DNA of 64,000 bases from Rhyzopertha dominica. Lineage: Eukaryota > Arthropoda > Insecta > Coleoptera > Bostrichidae. The position numbers and the translations under genes were made by a program. The DNA lies in assembly GCA_025024175.1 (NCBI GenBank), contig QCXZ01000137.1, positions 80,414,680 through 80,478,679 on the forward strand. The letters are read 5' to 3'. Of the stretch, positions 13,101 to 26,040 are shown in pieces. Position 1 is the first letter of the stretch, and each line of letters opens with the position of its first letter. The notes beneath the pieces are model-generated. The model was not told the origin of the DNA. It searched no databases and worked only from the letters and a program-made list of their open reading frames with translations.

Positions 13101-15448
13101 GATACCATTTCTAAATTCTGCACGTCCAAATTAGTACAGAAACATAAATTTGTCTAAATCGGAGATGCAAAAATTTTTAGGTCAAAAAAGAGCAAAGGGG
13201 TTAGCCTTTGATGTTTCGTGATTTTTGGCAGATCCTGTATTTCGCTCAAAATCGACATACCGAGGTATTTTGAGCTGCAGATTTCAAAAATGTGTCCAGA
13301 ACTGAGCTAGGACGTAAGGCGACAAAAATTAGGTCGCTTTTCGAGAGAACCGCTATAGCTAGCGCCCATCTGATACCATTTCTAAATTCTGCAGGTCCAT
13401 ATTAGTACAGAAACATAAAATTGTCTAAATCGGAGATGCAAAAATTTTTAGGTCAAAAAAGAGCAAAGGGGTTAGCCTTTGATGTTTCGTGATTTTTGGC
13501 AGATCCTGTATTTCGCTCAAAATCGACATACCGATGTATTTTGAGCTGCAGATTTCAAAAATGTGTCCAGAACTGAGCTAGGACGTAAGGCGACAAAAAT
13601 TAGGTCGCTTTTCGAGAGAACCGCTATAGCTAGCGCCCATCTGATACCATTTCTAAATTCTGCAGGTCCATATTAGTACAGAAACATAAATTTGTCTAAA
13701 TCGGAGATGCAAAAATTTTTAGGTCAAAAAAGAGCAAAGGGGTTAGCCTTTGATGTTTCGTGATTTTTGGCAGATCCTGTATTTCGCTCAAAATCGACAT
13801 ACCGATGTATTTTGAGCTGCAGATTTCAAAAATGTGTCCAGAACTGAGCTAGGACGTAAGGCGACAAAAATTAGGTCGCTTTTCGAGAGAACCGCTATAG
13901 CTAGCGCCCATCTGATACCATTTCTAAATTCTGCAGGTCCATATTAGTACAGAAACATAAAATTGTCTAAATCGGAGATGCAAAAATTTTTAGGTCAAAA
14001 AAGAGCAAAGGGGTTAGCCTTTGATGTTTCGTGATTTTTGGCAGATCCTGTATTTCGCTCAAAATCGACATACCGATGTATTTTGAGCTGCAGATTTCAA
14101 AAATGTGTCCAGAACTGAGCTAGGACGTAAGGCGACAAAAATTAGGTCGCTTTTCGAGAGAACCGCTATAGCTAGCGCCCATCTGATACCATTTCTAAAT
14201 TCTGCAGGTCCAAATTAGTACAGAAACATAAATTTGTCTAAATCGGAGATGCAAAAATTTTTAGGTCAAAAAAGAGCAAAGGGGTTAGCCTTTGATGTTT
14301 CGTGATTTTTGGCAGATCCTGTATTTCGCTCAAAATCGACATACCGATGTATTTTGAGCTGCAGATTTCAAAAATGTGTCCAGAACTGAGCTAGGACGTA
14401 AGGCGACAAAAATTAGGTCGCTTTTCGAGAGAACCGCTATAGCTAGCGCCCATCTGATACCATTTCTAAATTCTGCAGGTCCAAATTAGTACAGAAACAT
14501 AAATTTGTGTAAATCGGAGATGCAAAAATTTTTAGGTCAAAATAGAGCAAAGGGGTTAGCCTTTGATGTTTCGTGATTTTTGGCAGATCCTGTATTTCGC
14601 TCAAAATCGACATACCGATGTATTTTGAGCTGCAGATTTCAAAAATGTGTCCAGAACTGAGCTAGGACGTAAGGCGACAAAAATTAGGTCGCTTTTCGAG
14701 AGAACCGCTATAGCTAGCGCCCATCTGATACCATTTCTAAATTCTGCAGGTCCAAATTAGTACAGAAACATAAAATTTGTCTAAATCGGAGATGCAAAAA
14801 TTTTTAGGTCAAAAAAGAGCAAAGGGGTTAGCCTTTGATGTTTCGTGATTTTTGGCAGATCCTGTATTTCGCTCAAAATCGACATTACCGAGGTATTTTG
14901 AGCTGCAGATTTCAAAAATGTGTCCAGAACTGAGCTAGGACGTAAGGCGACAAAAATTAGGTCGCTTTTCGAGAGAACCGCTACAGCTAGCGCCCATCTG
15001 ATACCATTTCTAAATACTGCAGGTCCAAATTAGTACAGAAACATAAAATTTGTCTAAATCGGAGATGCAAAAATTTTTAGGTCAAAAAAGAGCAAAGGAG
15101 TTAGCCTTTGATGTTTCGTGATTTTTGGCAGATCCTATTTTCGCTCAAAATCGACATACCGAGTATTTTGAGCTGCAGATTTCAAAAATGTGTCCAGAAC
15201 TGAGCTAGGACGTAATGGCGACAAAAATTAGGTCGCTTTTCGAGAGAACCGCTATAGCTAGCGCCCATCTGATACCATTTCTAAATACTGCAGTCCATAT
15301 TAGTACAGAAACATAAAATGTCTAAATCGGAGATGCAAAAATTTTTAGGTCAAAAAGAGCAAAGGGGTTAGCCTTTGATGTTTCGTGATTTTGGCAGATC
15401 CTGTATTTCGCTCAAAATCGACATACCGATGTATTTTGAGCTGCAGAT

Positions 15449-15548
15449 NNNNNNNNNNNNNNNNNNNNNNNNNNNNNNNNNNNNNNNNNNNNNNNNNNNN
15501 NNNNNNNNNNNNNNNNNNNNNNNNNNNNNNNNNNNNNNNNNNNNNNNN
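15449..15548. other. Assembly gap of 100 N inside the satellite
   Basis: Exactly 100 N, the conventional size for a gap of unknown length. Units on both sides (about 15100-15850) carry many single-base insertions and deletions not seen elsewhere in the array, which suggests poor consensus there. The true array may be much longer. Confidence 0.95.
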
Positions 15549-16140
15549 ATAAATTGTCTAAATCGGAGAGATGCAAAAATTTTTAGGTCAAAAAAGAGCA
15601 AAGGGTTAGCCTTTGATGTTTCGTGATTTTTGGCAGATCCTGTATTTCGCTCAAAATCGACATACCGATGTATTTTGAGCTGCAGATTTCAAAAATGTGT
15701 CCAGAACTGAGCTAGGACGTAAGGCGACAAAATTAGGTCGCTTTTCGAGAGAACCGCTATAGCTAGCGCCATCTGATACCATTTCTAAATTCTGCAGGTC
15801 CAAAGTACAGAAACATAAATTTGTCTAAATCGGAGATGCAAAAATTTTTAGGTCAAAAAAGAGCAAAGGGGTTAGCCTTTGATGTTTCGTGATTTTTGGC
15901 AGATCCTGTATTTCGCTCAAAATCGACATACCGATGTATTTTGAGCTGCAGATTTCAAAAATGTGTCCAGAACTGAGCTAGGACGTAAGGCGACAAAAAT
16001 TAGGTCGCTTTTCGAGAGAACCGCTATAGCTAGCGCCATCTGATACCATTTCTAAATTCTGCAGGTCCAATTAGTACAGAAACATAAATTTGTCTAAATC
16101 GGAGATGCAAAAATTTTTAGGTCAAAAAAGAGCAAAGGGG

Positions 16141-16328
16141 TTAGCCTTTGATGTTTCGTGATTTTTGGCAGATCCTGTATTTCGCTCAAAATCGACATAC
16201 CGATGTATTTTGAGCTGCAGATTTCAAAAATGTGTCCAGAACTGAGCTAGGACGTAAGGCGACAAAAATTAGGTCGCTTTTCTAAATCGGAGATGCAAAA
16301 ATTTTTAGGTCAAAAAAGAGCAAAGGGG
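16141..16328 (+). repeat. Truncated 188-bp satellite unit, first copy
   Basis: This unit lacks 83 bp between the GCTTTTC and TAAATCGG segments, leaving a direct junction. The same deletion with the same breakpoint recurs 3715 bp downstream. Confidence 0.9.
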
Positions 16329-19300
16329 TTAGCCTTTGATGTTTCGTGATTTTTGGCAGATCCTGTATTTCGCTCAAAATCGACATACCGATGTATTTTG
16401 AGCTGCAGATTCAAAATGTGTCCAGAACTGAGCTAGGACGTAAGGCGACAAAAATTAGGTCGCTTTTCGAGAGAAACCGCTACAGCTAGCGCCCATCTGA
16501 TACCATTTCTAATTCTGCAGGTCCATATTAGTACAGAAACATAAATTTGTCTAAATCGGAGATGCAAAAATTTTTAGGTCAAAAAAAGCAAAGGGTTAGC
16601 CTTTGATATTTCGTGATTTTTGGCAGATCCTGTATTTCGCTCAAAATCGACATACCGATGTATTTTGAGCTGCAGATTTCAAAAATGTGTCCAGAAATGA
16701 GCTAGGACGTTAAGGCGACAAAAATTAGGTCGCATTTCGGGAGAACCGCTATAGCTAGCGCCCATCTGATACCATTTCTAAATTCTGCAGGTCCAAATTA
16801 GTACAGAAACATAAATTTGTCTAAATCGGAGATGCAAAAATTTTTAGGTCAAAAAAGAGCAAAGGGGTTAGCCTTTGATGTTTCGTGATTTTTGGCAGAT
16901 CCTGTATTTCGCTCAAAATCGACATACCGAGGTATTTTGAGCTGCAGATTTCAAAATGTGTCCAGAACTGAGCTAGGACGTAAGGCGACAAAAATTAGGT
17001 CGGTTTTCGAGAGAACCGCTATAGCTAGCGCCCATCTGATACCAATTCTAAATTCTGCAGGTCCAAATTAGTACAGAAACATAAAATTGTCTAAATCGGA
17101 GATGCAAAAATTTTTAGGTCAAAAAAGAGCAAAGGGGTTAGCCTTGGATGTTTCGTGATTTTTGGCAGATCCTGTATTTCGCTCAAAATCGACATACCGA
17201 TGTATTTTGAGCTGCAGATTTCAAAAATATGTCCAGAACTGAGCTAGGACGTAAGGCGACAAAAATTAGGTCGCTTTTCGAGAGAACCGCTACAGCTAGC
17301 GCCCATCTGATACCATTTCTAAATTCTGCAGGTCCAAATTAGTACAGAAACATAAATTTGTCTAAATCGGAGATGCAAAAATTTTTAGGTCAAAAAAGAG
17401 CAAAGGGGTTAGCCTTTGATGTTTCGTGATTTTTGGCAGATCCTGTATTTCGCTCAAAATCGACCATACCGAGGTATTTTGAGCTGCAGATTTCAAAAAT
17501 GTGTCCAGAACTGAGCTAGGACGTAAGGCGACAAAAATTAGGTCGGTTTTCGAGAGAACCGCTATAGCTAGCGCCCATCTGATACCAATTCTAAATTCTG
17601 CAGGTCCAAATTAGTACAGAAACATAAAATTGTCTAAATCGGAGATGCAAAAATTTTTAGGTCAAAAAAGAGCAAAGGGGTTAGCCTTTGATGTTTCGTG
17701 ATTTTTGGAAGATCCTGTATTTCGCTCAAAATCGACATACCGAGGTATTTTGAGCTGCAGATTTCAAAAATGTGTCCAGAACTGAGCTAGGACGTAAGGC
17801 GACAAAAATTAGGTCGCTTTTCGAGAGAACCGCTATAGCTAGCGCACATCTGATACCATTTCTAAATTCTGCAGGTCCATATTAGTACAGAAACATAAAT
17901 TTGTCTAAATCGGAGATGCAAAAATTTTTAGGTCAAAAAAGAGCAAAGGGGTTGTTAGCCTTTGATGTTTCGTGATTTTTGGCAGATCCTGTATTTCGCT
18001 CAAAATCGACATACCGATGTATTTTGAGCTGCAGATTTCAAAAATGTGTCCGGAAACTGAGCTAGGACGTAAGGCGACAAAAATTAGGTCGCTTTTCGAG
18101 AGAACCGCTATAGCTAGCGCCCATCTGATACCATTTCTAAATTCTGCAGGTCCATATTAGTACAGAAACATAAATTTGTCTAAATCGGAGATACAAAAAT
18201 TTTTAGGTCAAAAAAGAGCAAAGGGGTTAGCCTTTGATGTTTCGTGATTTTTGGCAGATCCTGTATTTTCGCTCAAAATCGACATACCGATGTATTTTGA
18301 GCTGCAGATTTCAAAAATGTGTCCAGAACTGAGCTAGGACGTAAGGCGACAAAAAATTAGGTCGCTTTTCGAGAGAACCGCTACAGCTAGCGCCCATCTG
18401 ATACCATTTCTAAATTCTGCAGGTCCAAATTAGTACAGAAACATAAAATTGGTCTAAATCGGAGATGCAAAAATTTTTAGGTCAAAAAAGAGCAAAGGGG
18501 TTAGCCTTTGATGTTTCGTGATTTTTGGCAGATCCTATTTTTCGCTCAAAATCGACATACCGATGTATTTTGAGCTGCAGATTTCAAAAATGTGTCCAGA
18601 ACTGAGCTAGAACGTAAGGCGACAAAAATTAGGTCGCTTTTCGAGAGAACCGCTATAGCTAGCGCCCATCTGATACTATTTCTAAATTCTGCACGTCCAA
18701 ATTAGTACAGAAACATAAATTTGTCTAAATCGGAGATGCAAAAATTTTTAGGTCAAAAAAGAGCAAAGGGGTTAGCCTTTGATGTTTCGTGATATTTGGC
18801 AGATCCTATTTTTCGCCCAAAATCGACATACCGATGTATTTTGAGCTGCAGATTTCAAAAATGTGTCCAGAAATGAGCTAGGACGTAAGGCGACAAAAAT
18901 TAGGTCGCTTTTCGAGAGAACCGCTACAGCTAGCGCCCATCTGATACCATTTCTAAATTCTGCAGGTCCAAATTAGTACAGAAACATAAATTTGTCTAAA
19001 TCGGAGATGCAAAAATTTTTAGGTCAAAAAAGAGCAAAGGGGTTAGCCTTTGATGTTTCGTGATTTTTGGCAGATCCTATTTTTCGCTCAAAATCGACAT
19101 ACCGATGTATTTTGAGCTGCAGATTTCAAAAATGTGTCCAGAAATGAGCTAGGACGTAAGGCGACAAAAATTAGGTCGCTTTTCGAGAGAACCGCTATAG
19201 CTAGCGCCCATCTGATACCATTTCTAAATTCTGCACGTCCAAATTAGCACAGAAACATAAAATTGTCTAAATCGGAGATGCAAAAATTTTTAGGTCAAAA

Positions 19301-19855
19301 AAGAGCAAAGGGGTTAGCCTTTGATGTTTCGTGATTTTTGGCAGATCCTGTATTTCGCTCAAAATCGACATACGGATGTATTTTGAGCTGCAGATTTCAA
19401 AAATGTGTCCAGAACTGAGCTAGGACGTAAGGCGACAAAAATTAGGTCGCTTTTCGAGAGAACCGCTACAGCTAGCGCCCATCTGATACCATATCTAAAT
19501 TCTGCACGTCCAAATTAGTACAGAAACATAAAATTGTCTAAATCGGAGATGCAAAAATTTTTAGGTCAAAAAAGAGCAAAGGGGTTAGCCTTTGATGTTT
19601 CGTGATTTTTGGAAGATCCTGTATTTCGCTCAAAATCGACATACCGAGGTATTTTGAGCTGCAGATTTCAAAAATGTGTCCAGAACTGAGCTAGGACGTA
19701 AGGCGACAAAAATTAGGTCGCTTTTCGAGAGAACCGCTATAGCTAGCGCACATCTGATACCATTTCTAAATTCTGCAGGTCCATATTAATACAGAAACAT
19801 AAATTTGTCTAAATCGGAGATGCAAAAATTTTTAGGTCAAAAAAGAGCAAAGGGG

Positions 19856-20043
19856 TTAGCCTTTGATGTTTCGTGATTTTTGGCAGATCCTGTATTTCGC
19901 TCAAAATCGACATACCGATGTATTTTGAGCTGCAGATTTCAAAAATGTGTCCAGAACTGAGCTAGGACGTAAGGCGACAAAAATTAGGTCGCTTTTCTAA
20001 ATCGGAGATGCAAAAATTTTTAGGTCAAAAAAGAGCAAAGGGG
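19856..20043 (+). repeat. Truncated 188-bp satellite unit, second copy
   Basis: Same length and same 83-bp deletion as the unit at 16141. The following units share further private variants with those after 16328 (GATATTTCG, TTTCGGGAG, ACCAATTCTAAA, AAATATGTCC), so the two are copies of one larger block. Confidence 0.9.
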
Positions 20044-23000
20044 TTAGCCTTTGATATTTCGTGATTTTTGGCAGATCCTGTATTTCGCTCAAAATCGACA
20101 TACCGATGTATTTTGAGCTGCAGATTTCAAAAATGTGTCCAGAACTGAGCTAGGACGTAAGGCGACAAAAATTAGGTCGCTTTTCGAGAGAACCGCTACA
20201 GCTAGCGCCCATCTGATACCATTTCTAAATTNTGCAGGTCCATATTAGTACAGAAACATAAANTTGTCTAAATCGGAGATGCAAAAATTTTTAGGTCAAA
20301 AAAGAGCAAAGGGGTTAGCCTTTGATATTTCGTGATTTTTGGCAGATCCTGTATTTCGCTCAAAATCGACATACCGATGTATTTTGAGCTGCAGATTTCA
20401 AAAATGTGTCCAGAAATGAGCTAGGACGTAAGGCGACAAAAATTAGGTCGCTTTTCGGGAGAACCGCTATAGCTAGCGCCCATCTGATACCATTTCTAAA
20501 TTCTGCAGGTCCAAATTAGTACAGAAACATAAATTTGTCTAAATCGGAGATGCAAAAATTTTTAGGTCAAAAAAGAGCAAAGGGGTTAGCCTTTGATGTT
20601 TCGTGATTTTTGGCAGATCCTGTATTTCGCTCAAAATCGACATACCGAGGTATTTTGAGCTGCAGATTTCAAAAATGTGTCCAGAACTGAGCTAGGACGT
20701 AAGGCGACAAAAATTAGGTCGGTTTTCGAGAGAACCGCTATAGCTAGCGCCCATCTGATACCAATTCTAAATTCTGCAGGTCCAAATTAGTACAGAAACA
20801 TAAAATTGTCTAAATCGGAGATGCAAAAATTTTTAGGTCAAAAAAGAGCAAAGGGGTTAGCCTTTGATGTTTCGTGATTTTTGGCAGATCCTGTATTTCG
20901 CTCAAAATCGACATACCGATGTATTTTGAGCTGCAGATTTCAAAAATATGTCCAGAACTGAGCTAGGACGTAAGGCGACAAAAATTAGGTCGCTTTTCGA
21001 GAGAACCGCTACAGCTAGCGCCCATCTGATACCATTTCTAAATTCTGCACGTCCAAATTAGTACAGAAACATAAAATTGTCTAAATCGGAGATGCAAAAA
21101 TTTTTAGGTCAAAAAAGAGCAAAGGGGTTAGCCTTTGATGTTTCGTGATTTTTGGCAGACCCTATTTTTCGCTCAAAATCGACATACCGATGTATTTTGA
21201 GCTGCAGATTTCAAAAATGTGTCCAGAAATGAGCTAGGACGTAAGGCGACAAAAATTAGGTCGCTTTTCGAGAGAACCGCTACAGCTAGCGCCCATCTGA
21301 TACCATTTATAAATTCTGCAGGTCCAAGTTAGTACAGAAACATAAATTTGTCTAAATCGGAGATGCAAAAATTTTTAGGTCAAAAAAGAGCAAAGGGGTT
21401 AGCCTTTGATGTTTCGTGATTTTTGGCAGATCCTATTTTTCGCTCAAAATCGACATACCGATGTATTTTGAGCTGCAGATTTCAAAAATGTGTCCAGAAA
21501 TGAGCTAGGACGTAAGGCGACAAAATTTAGGTCGCTTTTCGAGAGAACCGCTATAGCTAGCGCCCATCTGATACCATTTCTAAATTCTGCACGTCGAAAT
21601 TAGCACAGAAACATAAAATTGTCTAAATCGGAGATGCAAAAATTTTTAGGTCAAAAAAGAGCAAAGGGGTTAGCCTTTGATGTTTCGTGATTTTTGGCAG
21701 ATCCTGTATTTCGCTCAAAATCGACATACCGATGTATTTTGAGCTGCAGATTTCAAAAATGTGTCCAGAACTGAGCTAGGACGTAAGGCGACAAAATTAG
21801 GTCGCTTTTCGAGAGAACCGCTACAGCTAGCGCCCATCTGATACCATTTCTAAATTCTGCACGTCCAAATTAGTACAGAAACATAAAATTGTCTAAATCG
21901 GAGATGCAAAAATTTTTAGGTCAAAAAAGAGCAAAGGGGTTAGTTAGCCTTTGATGTTTCGTGATTTTTGGCAGATCCTGTATTTCGCTCAAAATCGACA
22001 TACCGATGTATTTTGAGCTGCAGATTTCAAAAATGTGTCCAGAACTGAGCTAGGACGTAAGGCGACAAAAATTAGGTCGCTTTTCGAGAGAACCGCTACA
22101 GCTAGCGCCCATCTGATACCATTTCTAAATTCTGCACGTCCAAATTAGTACAGAAACATAAAATTGTCTAAATCGGAGATGCAAAAATTTTTAGGTCAAA
22201 AAAGAGCAAAGGGGTTAGCCTTTGATGTTTCGTGATTTTTGGCAGATCCTGTATTTCGCTCAAAATCGACATACCGATGTATTTTGAGCTGCAGATTTCA
22301 AAAATGTGTCCAGAACTGAGCTAGGACGTAAGGCGACAAAAATTAGGTCGCTTTTCGAGAGAACCGCTACAGCTAGCGCCCATCTGATACCATTTCTAAA
22401 TTCTGCACGTCCAAATTAGTACAGAAACATAAAATTGTCTAAATCGGAGATGCAAAAATTGTTAGGTCAAAAAAGAGCAAAGGGGTTAGCCTTTGATGTT
22501 TCGTGATTTTTGGCAGATCCTGTATTTCGCTCAAAATCGACATACCGATGTATTTTGAGCTGCAGATTTCAAAAATGGGTCCAGAACTGAGCTAGGACGT
22601 AAGGCGACAAAAATTAGGTCGCTTTTCGAGAGAACCGCTATAGCAAGCGCCCATCTGATACCATTTCTAAATTCTGCAGGTCCAAATTAGTACAGAAACA
22701 TAAATTTGTCTAAATCGGAGATGCAAAAATGTTTAGGTCAAAAAAGAGCAAAGGGGTTAGCCTTTGATGTTTCGTGATTTTTGGCAGACCCCATTTTTCG
22801 CTCAAAATCGACATACCGATGTATTTTGAGCTGCAGATTTCATAAATGTGTTCAGAACTGAGCTAGGACGTAAGGCGACAAAAATTAGGTCGCTTTTCGA
22901 GAGAACCGCTACAGCTAGCGCCCATCTGATACCATTTCTAAATTCTGCACGTCCAAATTAGTACAGAAACATAAATTTGTGTAAATCGGAGATGCAAAAA

Positions 23001-23602
23001 TTTTTAGGTCAAAAAAGAGCAAAGGGGTTAGCCTTTGATGTTTCGTGATTTTTGGCAGATCCTATTTTTCGCTCAAAATCGACATACCGATGTATTTTGA
23101 GCTGCAGATATCAAAAATGTGTCCAGAACTGAGCTAAGACGTAAGGCGACAAAAATTAGGTCGCTTTTCGAGAGAACCGCTATAGCTAGCGCCCATCTGA
23201 TACCATTTCTAAATTCTGCACGTCCAAATTAGTACAGAAACATAAATTTGTGTAAATCGGAGATGCAAAAATTTTTAGGTCAAAAAAGAGCAAAGGCCTT
23301 TGATGTTTCGTGATTTTTGGCAGATCCTGTATTTCGCTCAAAATCGACATACCGATGTATTTTGAGCTGCAGATTTCAAAAATGTGTCCAGAACTGAGCT
23401 AGGACGTAAGGCGACAAAAATTAGGTCGCTTTTAGAGAGAACCGCTATAGCTAGCGCCCATCTGATACCATTTCTAAATTCTGCACGTCCAAATTAGTAC
23501 AGAAACATAAATTTGTCTAAATCGGAGATGCAAAAATTTTTAGGTCAAAAAAGAGCAAAGGGGTTAGCCTTTGATGTTTCGTGATTTTTGGCAGATCCTG
23601 TC

Positions 23603-25285
23603 AAAAAAGGGGAAACGGCCATTTTATAAATTGGTAAAGAAACCTGAATTTGTCTTTTAAAGAGTAAGTATACTTACCTGGTTCCTGACTTGTACCTTTT
23701 CCAAAGCGAACCGCTGATTCCAGCAAGCAACTGATTTTTTTCGTTGATTTTTGGTGGAGGTAATAAAAAACACATATTCAATGATTCCGTTTATTTAATA
23801 AAATCTTCCTACATTATTGACTGACATGGATAATAACACTTTTCTATGGAATTAAATACATGTACAACAAATGATATGCGTAATATATCAATTACACAAA
23901 ACTCCTTTCCAGTCAATAATAAATAGTCCTAAATTTGATAGTGTCTATAAAGCGCTGTTATTATGGTTGATAAAATCATAGTGAAGACGACTAGTTGTCT
24001 TTAAAAATAAATAATATATACATAATTTACAAATGGCTAATGTACATCACCTATGCTAAGGTACAACAGAGATAAAAATTTGATTCATAGATCTCAGTTG
24101 CTATCACGTTTATTTCACATTGTTATACTAATAAAAAAATTGTTTATTTACAAGTAAACAGTAGGCAATTATGTGCTTCTGTGGGACTACTCTGCAAAAC
24201 ACACAAATCAACACCCCAAAAGCAAACTACTCGTATTTATGCCAGTTTTTCAATATTGAAGATATTGAAAAGAAATACATTCTTCAAAACTCCTTGATAG
24301 CAAACTTATTAGTGTGTAAAGTCTTTGGTTGGTTTTTTACTTTCAATTTTAATAATTACATTAATGAAATGACTACAAACAAATGCATTTTTAAATATAT
24401 TTAGATGAAAATATATTTTTTTCAGTTTTGGTTGATTTTGACCCCAAAATGCTATTGTTTTTGGCAACAAGCATCTCATTCACTTTAAAAGTAGATAAAA
24501 TTTGCAACAATTTGAGACCAGAATCGTTACTGCAGACCTAATAATTTCGAAGGCAGGACTTTTCTAAGTTTGATTAATTTTACAAATTATAAGACTTTTA
24601 GCATCATTCTCAGTACTTAAAGACTAGTATGTCATTCGAAAATATCCTTCCACACTCTCAGACCAGACCCCTGGAGTACTAATCACGAAATAAATTATAA
24701 AGATTATCTTTAGTTTTTACGGCAGACTTGATCAGTGCATTAGCACAGTGGTATTCATCAAATCTAGAAAAATATCTGTCACTTTTAAACCGTAAACAAT
24801 CGGATATGTGGTTATTTTGATTGGAAATGACCCACTCTACTACATGCTTCACTTTGGACCATCACTTTTGGGACACCCTGTATACTCTCCACGAGCCATA
24901 TGTCCTTTAAGACTTCAAGCACATTTATTGGGAGGGTAGTAAAAGGAGGTACTAAAAATGTAATTTCAAAAGTTGGTAGGCTTTGGAAAGCTTTATCTTC
25001 AAAACTATTGGTCCTATAATAATTCTAGCCTTTAATTGTTGCCTTCTGGGTCAGGGGCGACAAAATCTGAAAAAAGGTTGAAAATTTCGAAGTCTGACTG
25101 GATTACTGTCCATGACGGGTAAAAATATATGAGGGTAGATCTCGTGAGCCAACTCGATGATTTTTGCTTGTCAATGTGCGTGCTTTCCTGTGAGCCATCC
25201 CACAGACCCAGGACAAATAAATACGAAATAAATAAGAGTGTAAAAGCATTACAAAATCCTGTAGAAACATACAAAAGAGGACTTA
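23603..25285. other. Non-coding stretch right of the satellite
   Basis: AT-rich, no gene recognised. A solitary transposon-end-like word, ACACCCTGTATA, is at about 24873. The 3' untranslated region of the minus-strand SASH1-like gene should lie at its right edge. Confidence 0.4.
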
Positions 25286-26040
25286 CTAAAAAGCGTTTTT
25301 GTCAATGCCACGTTCGACACTTTTATCATTGGCAGTATTGGACGTAGTACGATTGGCACAATTAGAAAAGTTCAACACCCCACCACCATCGAGGACGGCC
25401 TGGCGTGCATCCCTCGGGTTACTGGACGAAATCGAGCTACTGCTGACGCCCGAGTCACTGCTCTTCTCGCTCAGGCAAGCGCCCTTACTCCCGAGCAGAA
25501 TAACCGAGCTGCCAGTCTCACTCACATCGCTGCCTCCTACAACATATTTAACCACGTGAAACCTCGAGTCCTCATCGGCATTATTCCTACGCCTGAGCTT
25601 GCGGCACGGGTCGACCAGCGTGGTCTGTCCGTGGACACTTACGTAAGAGTCTTTCGCTTTGCTGCTGGGCGGCAGCTTGTCGATGCTCGTCGAGTTGGGG
25701 ATGTTCGGCTGGTAGATCGGGTCTTCGCGGAGGTTGAGCGAGTTCTTCTGCGCTTGCCGCACTCTGGCGAGTATTTCGTTGTTGCACTGTTCGACGATGG
25801 AGTCCAGGTTGTTGGTGGTGTCGCTGAAGCCGGTCGTTTCGCTCGTGTCCGACTCGCCCTGGGGAGAGACGTGGTGGTGGGCCTGGCGGTTGCTCTTCAG
25901 GGAGGCGTCGTAGCAGCCGGAGTCGCGGGGGAACTGGCGGCGGCCGAATGGGGAGCAGGTGCCAGTCGCCTCCAGCGGAAGAACGCGGTTGGGGTCGTCT
26001 CCGTCGCTGCTCGAGCCGGCTATGTCGCCTTCGCTGCCAG
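25286..26040 (-). CDS. SASH1: SASH1-like gene, last coding exon
   Basis: Codes for about 251 low-complexity residues rich in Ser, Asp and Asn (GSEGDIAGSSSDGDD at the start, SEKSSDSGVSSSSISSSNP near the end). It begins after TTCCAG at 26041 with the last two bases of a split Ser codon and ends in TAG at 25286. The sequence around the stop (TTTTTAGTAAGTCC) also looks like a strong 5' splice site one base into the stop codon, so an isoform that splices here is possible. Confidence 0.85.

Larger units (their letters stand above)
10228..23602 (+). repeat. Satellite DNA array, unit about 270-271 bp, about 49 units
   Basis: Head-to-tail array in one orientation. The unit can be followed from the word TTAGCCTTTGATGTTTCGTG, which recurs at spacings of 270, 270, 271, 271 and so on. 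Each unit holds GAGCTGCAGATTT, a palindromic GCTATAGCTAGC segment, and ends in AAAGAGCAAAGGGG. Units differ by few substitutions, for example CTGCAG or CTGCAC before GTCC, CTGTATTTCGC or CTATTTTTCGC, and TACCGATG or TACCGAGG. The left edge is in sequence unlike the unit. The right edge breaks inside a unit just after CAGATCCTGT. No coding potential; the ORFs that cross it are incidental. Confidence 0.98.

Noticed and set aside
15368..15626. ORFs running through the gap and satellite
   Set aside because: They consist of satellite sequence and N and have no protein meaning.
10228..23602. A hammerhead within each satellite unit
   Set aside because: The unit has CTGATACC and CAGAAAC, but the core bases G8 and A9 are absent and no stem II forms on either strand.
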